From: Phoronis australis
Lineage: Eukaryota; Phoronida; Phoronidae
Reading direction: 5' to 3'
Length of the DNA: 64,000 nucleotides
Assembly: GCA_002633005.1 (NCBI GenBank)
Contig: NMRA01000459.1
Span: 1-64,000 of the forward strand
This document shows, in pieces, positions 1 through 12,150 of this stretch; the stretch's first letter is position 1; each line of letters begins with the position of its first letter. The position numbers were made by a program, and so were the translations under genes. Below the pieces are notes generated by a model that saw nothing but the letters and a program-made list of their open reading frames with translations, did not search any database and was not told the DNA's origin.

Positions 1-3000
1 TGACTGAGTTGCACAAACAACCTTGTTGATTCACAACAAGTTAAAGACTGACCTGTAAAAGGCTTTGCATATAGAGGTACAGTCACTACTGCAGCTACAT
101 ATTACATGAAGTGACCTTGACAAGTTCAACAGATGCACACCCAGTCAAGGTAAACAAAAAGCCCAAGGGGGACATTAGCACCAAATTCATCACTTTACAG
201 AATCTCCAATTGGAAATAACCTCTTGAATTAAGCACATTCAAATTAACAAAAAAAAATGTTTTGTGTTGAAGAGGATGATAGCATACTCAGTGCTTCCAT
301 CCTGAAATTCTAGATAGGGGGTCACTTTTATACAACAGATTGATGCAAAACGTCACCCTAAAACATGCCACTTTCATCAAATTTTCGGACTTTGATAACT
401 GTTGAGAACCAGTTTATTGAAAAGGATTAGTTTATCGAACACTGTCTAAAATCTGGAATAAAGCTGATTAACGAAGAAGCTATGTTACCGGCGGATTTCT
501 CCGACGCCAAATGAATGTTAACGTCCATCACATTTGAAGATCATGGCGAAATCGCTCAACAAGTGATACTGATTAATGAAGCACATGAAATGTTTCAATA
601 TTGAGAGAAAACAGGACAAATAACAGTCTTATACATCTTTAACCAAATTGAAAACAATTATTGACCAGGGAAGTTTATTTTCAAAATATTGCCATTAAAA
701 TTATGTTAAGTTTATGTTCCTTGTGATTCGACATGATTGTCGCACTCTACACTAGAATCAGATGGTTTCGCTTTGACAACAGCAAGCCTGACTTTATCTA
801 GGTAAGCACCTGACAAGACCCCTCTTCAACAAAAATGGAATTGCCAGTCTTTTGCTGCACATTGATTTCTTGTTATAACATTTGCCAGTGAGTGCAGAAT
901 AGTTTTAAAAATCATGTGCTGGCTGTTGTAGCCCAATCAAAACCTAATTTCTCAAGTTATCCGATAAAGTGAACCTCGGTCATTTAGTGTTTGTCGTTAT
1001 GTTACCAAAGTGCATTTATTTTGAATTCAAGAACTAATGATGAAAACAACAAGTTCAAAATTACTCAAAGGATAACAATTGCATCCATCAAAGATCAACT
1101 TTATTGACAGGCGTTCGTATATACGAAAAGATATTCTAAAATTATTGATTCTATATAGCTAAAATTTTACCATTTTTGAGATTCTTCCATTTCGAACATC
1201 GACTTTCAAAAATCTGGGAAAACACCTGAATTTCCAACAAAAATAAATTTTCACTGTCCCATAGAATTTTCAGTTCTGTTCTGTAAACGCAGAAGTTCAA
1301 TGAACTCTAGCATACTGAATTGTTTGTGTAACAAAAATATCAAGTAAATAATGTCAATCACTGAACTTTTACAATGACCCTGATAAGCTAAATATGTTCA
1401 AAGATTGCCAGGGGTAATGTTGGCACAAGGGCCTGGTTTAGGAAATTTGACAAAACAAGTTGTATCTTTTACTAAGTAACAGTGTTTTACCTGCCAGATT
1501 AATCACAAGTAGACAAAACATCATAAACATTCTAGATCAAAACTAATATTAATGTATTAATGTGATTAGAATTAATAATCTCGCAATGACAAGCTAACTA
1601 CTCGATAACAGTGATATAACACGAATAACTAAGTACATTAGAGAGAGAGAGAGTCAGTAGTGTTTGCCATTGTTTGATGACTCATGCCGCCGCAAAATAT
1701 CAAACAGTCAAAAAAAATCAGCGACATTCACAAGGAATTAACAAAGTTCAGTTTAAAACACTTTAATGTTGCCTTCCAAAATACCGAAAGTTGATAATAA
1801 AGCTTAAATCTGTGTCCCAACTAAATCCGTCGCAAAATTTTCCAAGCCATGAAAAGACATCAAGTTCAATGCCACTGAGAACATTCACGGACGTAAACGA
1901 CTCAAAATGGCCAGAAAATCATGTAGGGTTGATTAGATATGCCACAGGTGAACAGCTTCAATTTAATCACAGGTTTTCTCAGAATTTCAACCTGTTTGAC
2001 AAACTGGCTATTGAAAACACAGTTAGGACTTCATGAGAAAACTCTTACAATAACATTTGGGGTTTTGTTACCCCAATGCCCAACTCAGACTGCGACTAAC
2101 CTGTCCCAATTGATTCACAAACCAATGCTCATGGCTTAGCATGATGCTGAAGAAAACCTATTCGCAAAAACGCCGCAAAATATTCCACTGCAGAATGCAG
2201 AATGTTGTCCATCACCTACCGCCATCTAGTGATCGAGATGTATTTCATCACGTCACTGCTACTTTGGAAAATGTCTTCAGTGCACACTAGTGTGTTCACA
2301 ATAGACTTGAAGAGCACATATTTACTGATGTATGCACTCCCAAGTTTGGGGAAAATGCCTTTTATTAGTCTGTTTGCATTCTGTAATCAATGAGTGGTCC
2401 CGATGGCTAAGTGAACTAGACTGTCTGCAAGGTTAGCAGGAAGTTCCGGATTCAAGCCCCAGTCGGGGCAGTGACCTTCTCAGACTTAGGTCATGTGATG
2501 TGACCAAGAGGTGGCGTGTGTACTAATAAGACTGACAATTCTTACTTATACCACTTAGTGATGTTCTGTATGCAAGCAAGCTCTGTGTTTGGCATAGCCT
2601 ACAAAGACGTCCTGCAAACAGGAGCTGACACCTATCAACAGGCCTATGTCATTATGTTCCTTGTAAAGGGTTATCATAGTAATTTTATAGGCTACCTGAT
2701 ACCCCTGTGTACAGAGATGTGGTGATTTACTGGAAACTTTAGAATCCGGATATGGGCTTTTCTTCATCACATGATTTTCATGAATCTGAGATCTCATGAT
2801 CACCATGGTTTAAAAAATTCTAACTTCACAGTCACATGAATTTCATAAACTCCCACGTGGATTCCCAATGCAGCACTGGTTGCCACAAAGCCAATTTGAC
2901 GCAATGATGCAGAGAGTATTTCAAAATAAGAAAGAATAAATATCAAGAAATGTTAGAAATACTTTGGACTTGAGACACTGTGTTTCTGGGAAATATTAGA

Positions 3001-3113
3001 TATTTCACTCTTCATTTGAGAGGCAGAGAGAATTTTGAAATACACTGACAACTTTGTCATTATCTGGGAGAGTTGCCACTCAGCAGTCCACCCGCACAAC
3101 ACTCTGCACTCAC
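1..3113 (-). other. DSTYK: DSTYK intron 2 (partial)
   Basis: This stretch follows the exon 2 donor and runs off the window. Only short ORFs without recognisable domains are visible. The one notable feature is a tRNA-like sequence near 2.4 kb. Confidence 0.6.
2396..2475 (+). repeat. tRNA-like SINE head
   Basis: TGGCTAAGTGA fits the pol III A box with one mismatch. ATTCAAGCC fits the B box with one mismatch about 45 bp further on. The predicted stems do not pair well enough for a functional tRNA, so this is more likely the tRNA-derived head of a SINE. The tail after about 2480 is unclassified. Confidence 0.4.
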
Positions 3114-3628
3114 CTTCATGGTCAACTGGTTGTTACCCACAGCATATATCACCACAGGTAGCACCTCATCTGTGCACATAGCAAAGACTTCATTAGCATT
3201 GCCATTGTAGTTACAAGGAGACATGATCACAGAGGCACCACTACTCAACAGCGGGTGGTTCAGTGTCACTTCCAACACCGCCGCCCTGTTGGCTGAATCC
3301 CCTGTCTCGTCCAAATTCAACTCTAAATCCTCCAATGGCACTGTGTCCCACCGTCTACTATAGGCTGCTAAATTATCCACAAGCTCATAGCTGCCGGCCA
3401 GGCTGAGTCCAATCGACTGTTTCTTGCCATATTTAAACTGTACCATACGCCAGCTGGTGGAATCCTCAAGTTGTTCCACAGATGGCAGCACTGGTTTACT
3501 AAATAGTTCGTTGATGACGTATGCCTTTGCCCAACATGTCTGGCCGAGTACAACAATGGTGGGTGAAAGGGATAGTTTATGTTCTAAAGTCTTTTCAACT
3601 TCATCAAGAAGTGTCTTTGGAGAAAACT
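3114..3628 (-). CDS. DSTYK: DSTYK exon 2 (N-terminal region)
   Basis: A 515-bp internal exon encoding 171 full codons after a split Glu. It matches the conserved N-terminal region of DSTYK ahead of the kinase domain: a VVLGQTCWAKAYVINELF segment, then VLPSVEQ, F-K-Y-G, an SLAGSYELVDNLAAY block, W-D-T-VPLEDLEL, LEVTLNHPLL and a VLPVVIYAV block, all colinear with the vertebrate protein as I know it. The acceptor is TTGTTTTACAG (AG at 3630-3629) behind a pyrimidine tract. The donor is ATGAAG|GTGAGTGC (GT at 3113-3112), leaving phase 0. The apparent Met 13 codons upstream of the acceptor is intronic read-through. No frameshift or stop is present, so the gene looks intact here. The middle region, the coiled coil and the kinase domain must lie left of position 1. 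No DSTYK-like open frame was recognised in 1-3000. Confidence 0.88.
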
Positions 3629-5853
3629 CTGTAAAACAAGGGACTGAGTGAATACAGCGGTCATACAAACATAACTTCTAGACAAAACATCAACATTTGT
3701 TGCAAAGGAATACACCATTCTGAGCAGCCAGCAGAAAGGATTGAAATTAAGATGTCAGAAAAAAATTAAAATGGTTCTATAATCACGACATACAACCCTT
3801 CGATCAGATTATCAAGTGAATTATATGCAATATTTATTGGATTTCTTAAATTACTAAATAGAAAACCCAACAAAATCTACGAAGTGGCTATTAACTGGCG
3901 TTTCGTCCAAGCAGCGGACTTCTCATTTAGACTTACCTGCCGCTACAAATTGGTCTCAAACTATTACTTACTCACACAAGATTTCTAAGCTTGCAAAAAA
4001 CTGCCAACTCCGTATTCATTCAGACCATATTCGGTGCATAAAATAACACAGTGTGACAAGCCATCTCGTAGAGTTTGATCTCAAGCAATAATACACTGTT
4101 ACTTCTTCCGATTTGACTGATAAAATATGCAAGACCAATTTAATAACGATTAAACGCTTAAGTCAAGACTTGTTTCTTGAGATGGAAGGTAGTCCATAAG
4201 CCACTTTAGATTCAACAAAATCATGACAGTGACCAACCCACGTGTAGTGTACATTCCCAGCATGCAACGTGTTGTTACCACAATCAACTGTATAACAAAT
4301 ACTCAAAGAGTGATATTCTCATCTCAGATGTTCTCAGAAGGCAGACCTTCACACCCCTTTCTCTTCAATGAAACTCTGCCCTTTAGGACATAGTTTCTGG
4401 TAGTGGTCAGATATAACAAGCTCTAATTTTGAGGACCAGTTTTCTCCACTGAATAACGGGGATCGAACTGGTCCTCAAAATACGCGCATGATGTATCCGA
4501 CTATTGCCCAGTTTCCCACGACAAGGTACTTTCTTCCTTGCAAAACGCTTAACTTTCAAACCAGAAAAATCCGCAGTTTTTAATGTTACACTAAAAATTC
4601 TCTAGCCTGGAAATATCCAAAATTTGGCACATCGACATTCAAGCACAAAGTTTAACAAAATAAAAATATCTGACACATTGTCATTACTGTAAAAACTCAC
4701 ATTTTAGTCAATTCAACACACAGCTACATTTTTGCTAACTTATGAAGTATGTGATGCCTTTAGGAACACTTCCAGAAAGATAAATATTTAACCCCCTTTT
4801 AACCCAAATTGACTTTTTCACTGTTCTAAACCTTGCGAGGATTTGGTTAAATGTGGTTACCACAACTACTCAGCAACTGCAATTCGAAACAAACTTGCAA
4901 ACTATTTCCGTTAACATAGCAAAAAACATTTTAAATTCAGTTTTGAGAAAAAAAATAATTTTTCTGTTTTATAAAGAAATAGCCTTTTCCCGGGTTTCTT
5001 AGTGTCTATATGTTCCACTCAATGAGTGACTCAAGATTCTCTGTCTCAGTGTTCACAGGTTAGTTACAGTTCCATTGCTTTCAATTGCTTCCATACCATC
5101 ATCATGACCTCCCCAGCTCAAATTTCCCAGGCCCAGATGACCAATACAGGGGGCCCCTCTTTTGAAGCTGGAAAATCCATTTCTTGCCTATGTCTTTTTA
5201 ATTAGAATAAGTAATTTAAAGCTATAAACTGTTATAAATGTGCAAGGTTTATGACTTCATACAACTTATGAAAATATTATTTGCGATATCATACCTCACG
5301 GACATCTAATTTCATTATTTTTAAACGTGTTCTACTCACTTCATGTCAAATTTGCCAGACGCCAAAATGAAATGTGCAAGTCTAAAGATCGGGGACTTTT
5401 CTCTTTTACACAAGACAGAGGTTTGTGATATGAAAGACATCACACCAAAATGGTTAAATACAAGCCTCCCATGGCCTGGGCCCTAGGGCCAATATTGAGT
5501 AACCTCATGTTGCTCATATTCAGAGGGAATCAACAACATGATGTTGTAACACTACCAGGAACCAGACAGGAAGACCTAGTTATGTAACATCAGCTTGACA
5601 AATAACCTTCAGACTACAAACCAGCATAAGAGCACAAACAGAATGTAGACCACCAAGTACAATATAACAAGGTCAATAACTTTTCTATACCAAGGAACCA
5701 TGTAAATTAAAAATTTTCCCAACACGGGAAATTAGACCAGTCGATAATGAAACAATGTGTTCACATTTAAGCGCTACCCCCTTGTAGCGTCTGCGCTAAA
5801 TCTAAATCAGAATGTGGCCAAAAATTAGACATAAACCCATGATCTGGGACCAA

Positions 5854-5997
5854 AATGTGACTCTTGGTCATAATGTGACTCTTGGTCATAATGTGACTCT
5901 TGGGCATAATGTGACTCTTGGTCATAATGTGACTCTTGGTCATAATGTGACTCTTGGTCATAATGTGACTCTTGGTCATAATGTGACTCTTGGTCAT
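5854..5997 (+). repeat. 18-bp minisatellite, 8 copies
   Basis: Eight head-to-tail copies of AATGTGACTCTTGGTCAT, identical except for one T-to-G change in the third. Because 18 is a multiple of 3, open frames run through on both strands. On the minus strand the array reads as repeated MTKSHI hexapeptides inside a 145-codon ORF (6204-5767) with no recognisable domain. The ORF is probably a by-product of the array. It lies in DSTYK intron 1. Confidence 0.95.
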
Positions 5998-6376
5998 AAA
6001 CAAACGTAATTGTAAGGGTATAAAAACGCTTTCACAAGAAAGGTATCTTCTTTTAAAACCTGCAAATATTTCAAATTGTTTCGTGTATCTCAAGTAAAAG
6101 GACCTTTTGAAATTAAATAAATTGCCAGTCCATTTCTCCTTATAATCTGGTAAAAAATCATGAGTTAAAATAATAGGGGACCTAATCATCACGCAGACCA
6201 CCACATCACAGTGAGTAGGTGTTATGGATGTTTAATGAGAGATAACATTTTATTCTAACTGGTGGGATGAACATGGACATGGACACCGCTCACATGTTTT
6301 GACCACGTTTCCCACGCAATACACGTGACCAGTTTTTGAGTTGTGTCAACAACATTGCTCCTTAACAACACATGAA

Positions 6377-6430
6377 GTCATGTGACCCGAGTCAAAAAGT
6401 CATGTGACACGAGTCGAGAAGTCATGTGAC
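6377..6430 (+). repeat. Three 22-bp-spaced GTCATGTGAC motifs
   Basis: GTCATGTGAC occurs at 6377, 6399 and 6421, exactly 22 bp apart, as a short degenerate tandem repeat. Each copy contains the M-box/E-box core TCATGTGA recognised by MITF/TFE-type bHLH-ZIP factors. A CACGTGAC E-box lies just upstream near 6323. A regulatory role is inference. Confidence 0.6.
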
Positions 6431-7157
6431 CTGTGCAAGTTGTGATGACAGCTGGCACAGACTTGTGCCACTTACCTTATAAAACCCGAAGATGGATATC
6501 AATTTTGGCAGAAAAATGGAAACTCCCACTAATTTATTTAAGACTGAAAATAAACCTTTCAGCACAGTCAGTAACTAATCCCATGATCATCCAAAAAGGC
6601 TGACAGGTAAATTAGTGCCACTTTATAATGTAACACATGTCACTTGCAAGATGTCTAAAATACAATTTTAAAAAATAGAAACATCAATAATTGGCATAAT
6701 TTGCAAAGATTTCTATCAATTCTATGTACAATAGGTCGTGTTGACTTTAATCCAAACATTAAGCACTAGCAATTTACTGCATTTAAATTTTAGAAAACTC
6801 AAACAGTCCAGCTCTACTAATATTGTAGACTGTGTGTTGCTGTAAGTATCAAAATGTGCGTGGTACCCTCCTATAAGTATTGAGAAGAACATACGAACGG
6901 ACTGAATTAAAGATGTATTTGCATGCTCCTAACTATGCTAATGTATAGCAGGAACTAAACAACAATGCTATTTTAACATAACTTATGCAAAAAAAGCAAA
7001 GTTGTATTCATTAACAACTTGTAAAGTGAAAATAAGAAATTCTGCGGGTCACCTTTGCATTCGCTAATGACATACGTTGCAGGCTCACACGGCCTGTATC
7101 ATACAATGTTATTCCCTAACGCCATGTCACAATACTCACTGGATACGGACTTGTACT

Positions 7158-7646
7158 CAGGCCTTTATCCAGGATTTCGAAAATAGGGTGTCCAAAATGG
7201 GGTTCCCAATATTCCAGGGCGTCCATGATTCCGACGTGTAACCCCCCACTCCCAGCAATCCCCCCAAACACACAGATTTTTTAAAAAAAAAATGCATAGA
7301 CTAAGGTTTTAGCATCTAAGTTTACCAAACAGCCTTCTGTAGTGAGCATTTTCAGTAAAAAAAACTGTAGACTAAGACTTTTACAATGTTATCAACCAAG
7401 TGTGAGCATAGCAACATAATATACTTTGTATATACATTGTATATTTCTTCCTGCTTTGAAAAAAGAGCCCCCACTGTGAGCCTTCAGAGGCTTCCTAGAA
7501 TTCATGACAATGTGCGAGTCCAAACTTGAAAGGTTCCTATTGACAGTGGGCGTCCAAATGATACACTGGGCGTCCTTGCCAGGGCGTCCATATCAGTGCT
7601 AGGGCGTCCAAATGGACGCCCAGGACGTAGGCTGCATAAAGGCCTG
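7158..7646. mobile_element. hAT-like MITE with CAGGCCTTTAT TIRs
   Basis: A 489-bp element with terminal inverted repeats CAGGCCTTTATCCAGG and CAGGCCTTTATGCAGC (read inward). Flanking octamers CTTGTACT and CTTGAATT agree at 6 of 8 positions, consistent with an old 8-bp hAT target duplication. Both subterminal regions repeat the word GGGCGTCCA and its complement several times. No transposase frame is present, so it is non-autonomous. Confidence 0.7.
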
Positions 7647-10600
7647 CTTGAATTCCTTCTTAAAAAACAATGGCAATTTTGAAGCTACTTCGTATTCACA
7701 TCGTGGATATGTGTGGTATTTCTAACTAATATGGCCAAACAATCCCAGAGATAAGGAATTCGGCTGCTATTTCCATTTACAGGAAAAAAAAGCGCCACGA
7801 AATATCTACAAAAGTTCAGGTTGGAGTGAACATTGTCAGGAGAGGAACGTGTGTCATGCAACCACCCAGTGATCAAGTTCAACAATACAAGAGAAAGCAC
7901 ATCACATGGACCACATGCATACAATAATTGCGTTGGAAGGGAAGAGGAGAAAGAGAGTGCTTGCTAGAGCAGAGCGCAGAACGAGCCAACAATTCCAAAT
8001 AAAACCACATGACGAAGTATGCAAAATGCCAGTTTTTGACAGATTCTTGCAGGGTATTCAACGCAGGCAGTGATTTGTGCTGTAATTCAGAACGAAATGT
8101 CACTTACTGATATGGAAGTAATATAGTCTCCATTTAAATTTGATATTTAAAAAGTTTAACTTGAACATTGAAAAGTAGCTAAGCATTGCGCTTAAATCAG
8201 CTATATTGCCTCCTCGTAGTCCCTGGCTTTGAGAACCCCGCATTCACTGAACAATGCCTGTAATGAGTTACAGATGTCACCGTTTCTCAAACCAGGGACC
8301 ATCAAAAGGGCCTACAGTGTACCACCAGTAAATCATGGACTTTACACAACTCCAATGAAGTTTTGATGCAGAGAATTTGACATCCATTTTGCAAGAGTAC
8401 ATAGTTTGAAAGTTTAATTGACATTATTGAAAGTTAAGTATTATTGAAAAATAACCATTTTCTTCACCAGTCGAGTCCTCAATCTCCAAAGCCTCAGAAG
8501 CAAGTTCTTAAAAACAAGTAAATACAACAATTAAATTAAATATTAGACCAGTAAAAATAAAGAACATGTTTTAAACCCGTTTCAAGGCAACATAATGAAA
8601 CGCAATGTAAAAATAAAATGAACTGTCCTACAACAGAGCAGTTTTGCTTCCAATGATCTTGATACAAAAGCTAACAACAGCAATCACGAAAACGCCATGT
8701 TTGTCTTGGTAAATATTTTCTAGGATGAATTTTATTTTAACTCTTTATAGTCAACAATTCAGCTGCAGTACATAGCAAAAATAAACAGACAAAATTTTAA
8801 CTTTTTAATTATGTCATTCGTGGCAAAATTTGAGGTAGGCGAAAACCGTTACCATGGAGTAATGAGAAGAAAAAGTGGAACTAGGAGGGACCACCTGTCT
8901 TTATTGATGGATGGGAAACATTTTGATTGGTTAATATTATATGGGGCCATACAAGAATGTGAAAATCTGGCAAACTTCGAAATGGCAAATCTCAGAAATG
9001 GCTGATCGGTTTCCAAGGAAACTTTCAGATACTATCCTTTATACACAGTTCCCCAAAGTGCTGACAGGAAGTGTTTTCGAAATTTTCACTTATGTATGAA
9101 GGGTTATCAAAAATTAGGACTTTCATCGATTCAAAAATTAAAACGTGCATAAAACAAAAAGGATACCGAAACAATTTAGAAAATATCGACATTTTTAGTA
9201 AACAAAATTTGGTCATGTGATTGGTGCAATTATTTTGATACCAATGTATATTTCTTTTTCACAAATTTCTACTGAGAAGACATTCACGTGACCTAAATAA
9301 TGGCACATTTGTATAAAGTCAAAAATAAAAATTCTAATGACGGTCCGCTGTCAACAAATAAATCTAAGGTTATGTAGATGTTTGACTAAATATGCAGACA
9401 TGTCAATTAGGTTGTAACTTTAGTTTCTGAATGCATAATTTTATATGACAGTAATTCTCTACTTATCTCGCATACTCACTTCATTTAGCACATCCAAAAT
9501 TGTTAGGAAAAATTCATACTTTTCTCTAACTTACTTTTATGAGGCTGGAAACTGCTTGCCTCACTTAAATCGCGCACTCAATTTAACACTTTGGAAAATA
9601 TCAATTATAAAGCCCAAGTGTAATTTCCTATATAAATAAATACCTCTTCAACTACAGGTGACAATAAGGTCTGAGCATTGTGTATTGCCCACTTAATCGA
9701 ACCAATGTTTCCAAAGGAGATACCTGACAGGCTGCTGTAAACAAGAGGCAAATGGAGTGACCCAGAAGAGTGTCCTGTGATTCAGAGCCACATGCTCAAA
9801 AGATCGTTTCACCAGCAATGGGATAAAGTACCGATTGGCATGCAAAAATCTTTGTCACCGTGCAGTCTTCAAAGAAAGAACGACATGCCAATTTTCATAA
9901 TGACCTTCAAAACTGTTGGCCATTAAAGGCACATAACAAAAGCCTCAAAAGGTGGCCTAAAATATGGGGAATCTATCTGAAAATGGGAAGGTATCAGTGT
10001 TTCCGTAACAGATAGCTATACAGGCAATTTTCATCAAAATTTCACAAGGAACTCTGAAGATTCCGAGGAAAAAGTAAAAGTACTACGATTGTCTCTAAGC
10101 AGCCCAGAGGTAATCGGCTTCATCTGAATGTCACCATCATCTTCTGCCACAGTCACAGAAATTTAACTTGTTTAAAGATCCTATAGGGGTTTAGGACATA
10201 CAGCCACAGATGTAAAAAATGGCAATAGGAGGTGCCAGAGAAGTTGCAACCATCCAAAGCTTAACTCAACCCTGCTTTCTAAGCAGGAACGCAACTACCG
10301 AAGGTCAGAATGTATTTGTTTGAGCAATTTCGTACCAAAAATACTATCAAGAATAGTAAAAATAGCCACAAGGTGACACATAACACGTTGAATCCACTAG
10401 ACAATGGGAAGGTAGTGCTGTAAAATTTCATGAAAATACGTCAAGAAACCGTTACGAAAACAGGAAAGCGTAAAATACTAAAATTATCTCTCTAAGAGAC
10501 ACAGCAGACGTCAGATTCTAGGAACAATTTTACAAAAATCCTTCAAAGGGTTTTAGAGAAACAGCAATGGATGTCGGATAAACAGGGGTGATGGCATATG

Positions 10601-11820
10601 TCTGCGCGTACGTGTGTGTAGCTGCATAATTAGGTCAAGTTAGCTAATAGTTATTTTTCGAAATTAGGAAATGGTTCTACTGTCATAAACACCATTTATG
10701 TACAGTATACTCTACCACTTTGTAACAAAGAAAAAGCCTGTTGTCAATTTCACAGTTAGCATTGTTTTTAGGTGGGTCTGTGATAGCCTCTTTTCAAAAA
10801 ATTGCTTTTGGAGCTCTAGTTTTGTGATGGTTTGAGGAAATCTTTTGGAAATTTGGTACCTGGACGAATGTCTTTAAGACACATATACAGTGTCTCATTG
10901 ATTGCTCTCTATGACTTTCTGTTCTCAAGTTACTCGAGATTATAGTACACGCGGCCTGCAAGCAGGCAGTTAAAGAGATAAGACTTACTGGACTTATAGC
11001 CTTCAGACTTCACTTAAGTAATGCGCAACTGGACTCAAGCCAGGACACTCTGAATAGTATGTCTTCACAGACCAGAGGTGTACCCATAAGAGAGCGTTCA
11101 AACTGACTAATATTCAGGTTCACCATGAAAACAACACACACACAGGGATGAACACCGACAGCACCAAATAACGCCACACAACAAGAGAGCACTACGTTCG
11201 CAACAAGATTTTCTGATTTAGTGCAGACTGCTTGACTGATTCCTTGGTGCACTTCTGTTGGTTTGACATTCAGGGTGCCAGATGTTGAAGTCATGATATT
11301 TTAGCACCAGTTACTAATTTAGTGTACTCAAGGATGGCTTTGCACCAGGGCCTATGGAAGAGGCCAGGATATTCTTCTAGAATAATTCTGGGTAGCTTTC
11401 GATAACACAACTCTATCCCTGCTAGGCGTCACTAGGCTAGTCTAGGGACTTTGGCCTAGCTTCATTTTTTTGATTCCTTGTCTTGTAATAACATTTGTCT
11501 TTTCGCCAAGCTATTTGGAGGAGACTCACAGAATATTGTTTGGCAATTCCAGGTGAGCTGACTGATGGGTCAGATGGTTTCAACCCCTGGTGACTGAGTG
11601 GCAGGGCTTCTTTTTGTTAACACTAACTTCATCCACAGACATCCTCAGCATCTGATTGTCCCCAATACACATAGGTCAATATAAGGTTTGATACTCCAGA
11701 CTAGAAATTCCACGGGTGCTTCACTTCAGCCATCCATAGCAAACACAAAACTCAATAAATTTACACAAAACAGACGTTCAACAAACCATGAGGAATTGTT
11801 CTTTCTCCCAATACCATTTA

Positions 11821-12150
11821 CGGTGTCCTGCTTCACCCAGTTCACAAGAAATTCGCGATCAAAGCACAAAAATCTTCCCAAAAATTCCGTCCGGAGAAAC
11901 TCCTTTGTAAATCGAGGTCAAGAACGATTATTACGGAATTATCCAATGAGTTACGGATGAACGTCAATAGCCGATTTGTCACGGTTTCATAACTTTTTCT
12001 GTGACAAATCGGCAATTGCCGTTCATTCGTAACTCATTGGATAATTCCGTATAGTCTGATTTACAAAGGAGTTTCTCCGGACGGGCTTTTTGCAAACATT
12101 TTTGAGCTTTAACCACGAATTTCTATCGAACTGGATGAAGCAGGACATCG
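11821..12150. mobile_element. Foldback (long inverted repeat) element
   Basis: Left arm 11821-11982 and right arm 12001-12150 are reverse complements with scattered mismatches and an 11-bp indel, around an 18-bp loop. A transcript would form a hairpin of about 150 bp. The arms share matched blocks including CCGTCCGGAGAAACTCC and GGAATTATCCAATGAGTTAC. No coding frame is recognised. It is either a palindromic MITE or an inverted duplication. Confidence 0.85.

Noticed and set aside
5852-6000. Evenly repeated array as a CRISPR
   Set aside because: Units are contiguous 18-mers with no spacers in an animal genome; it is a minisatellite.
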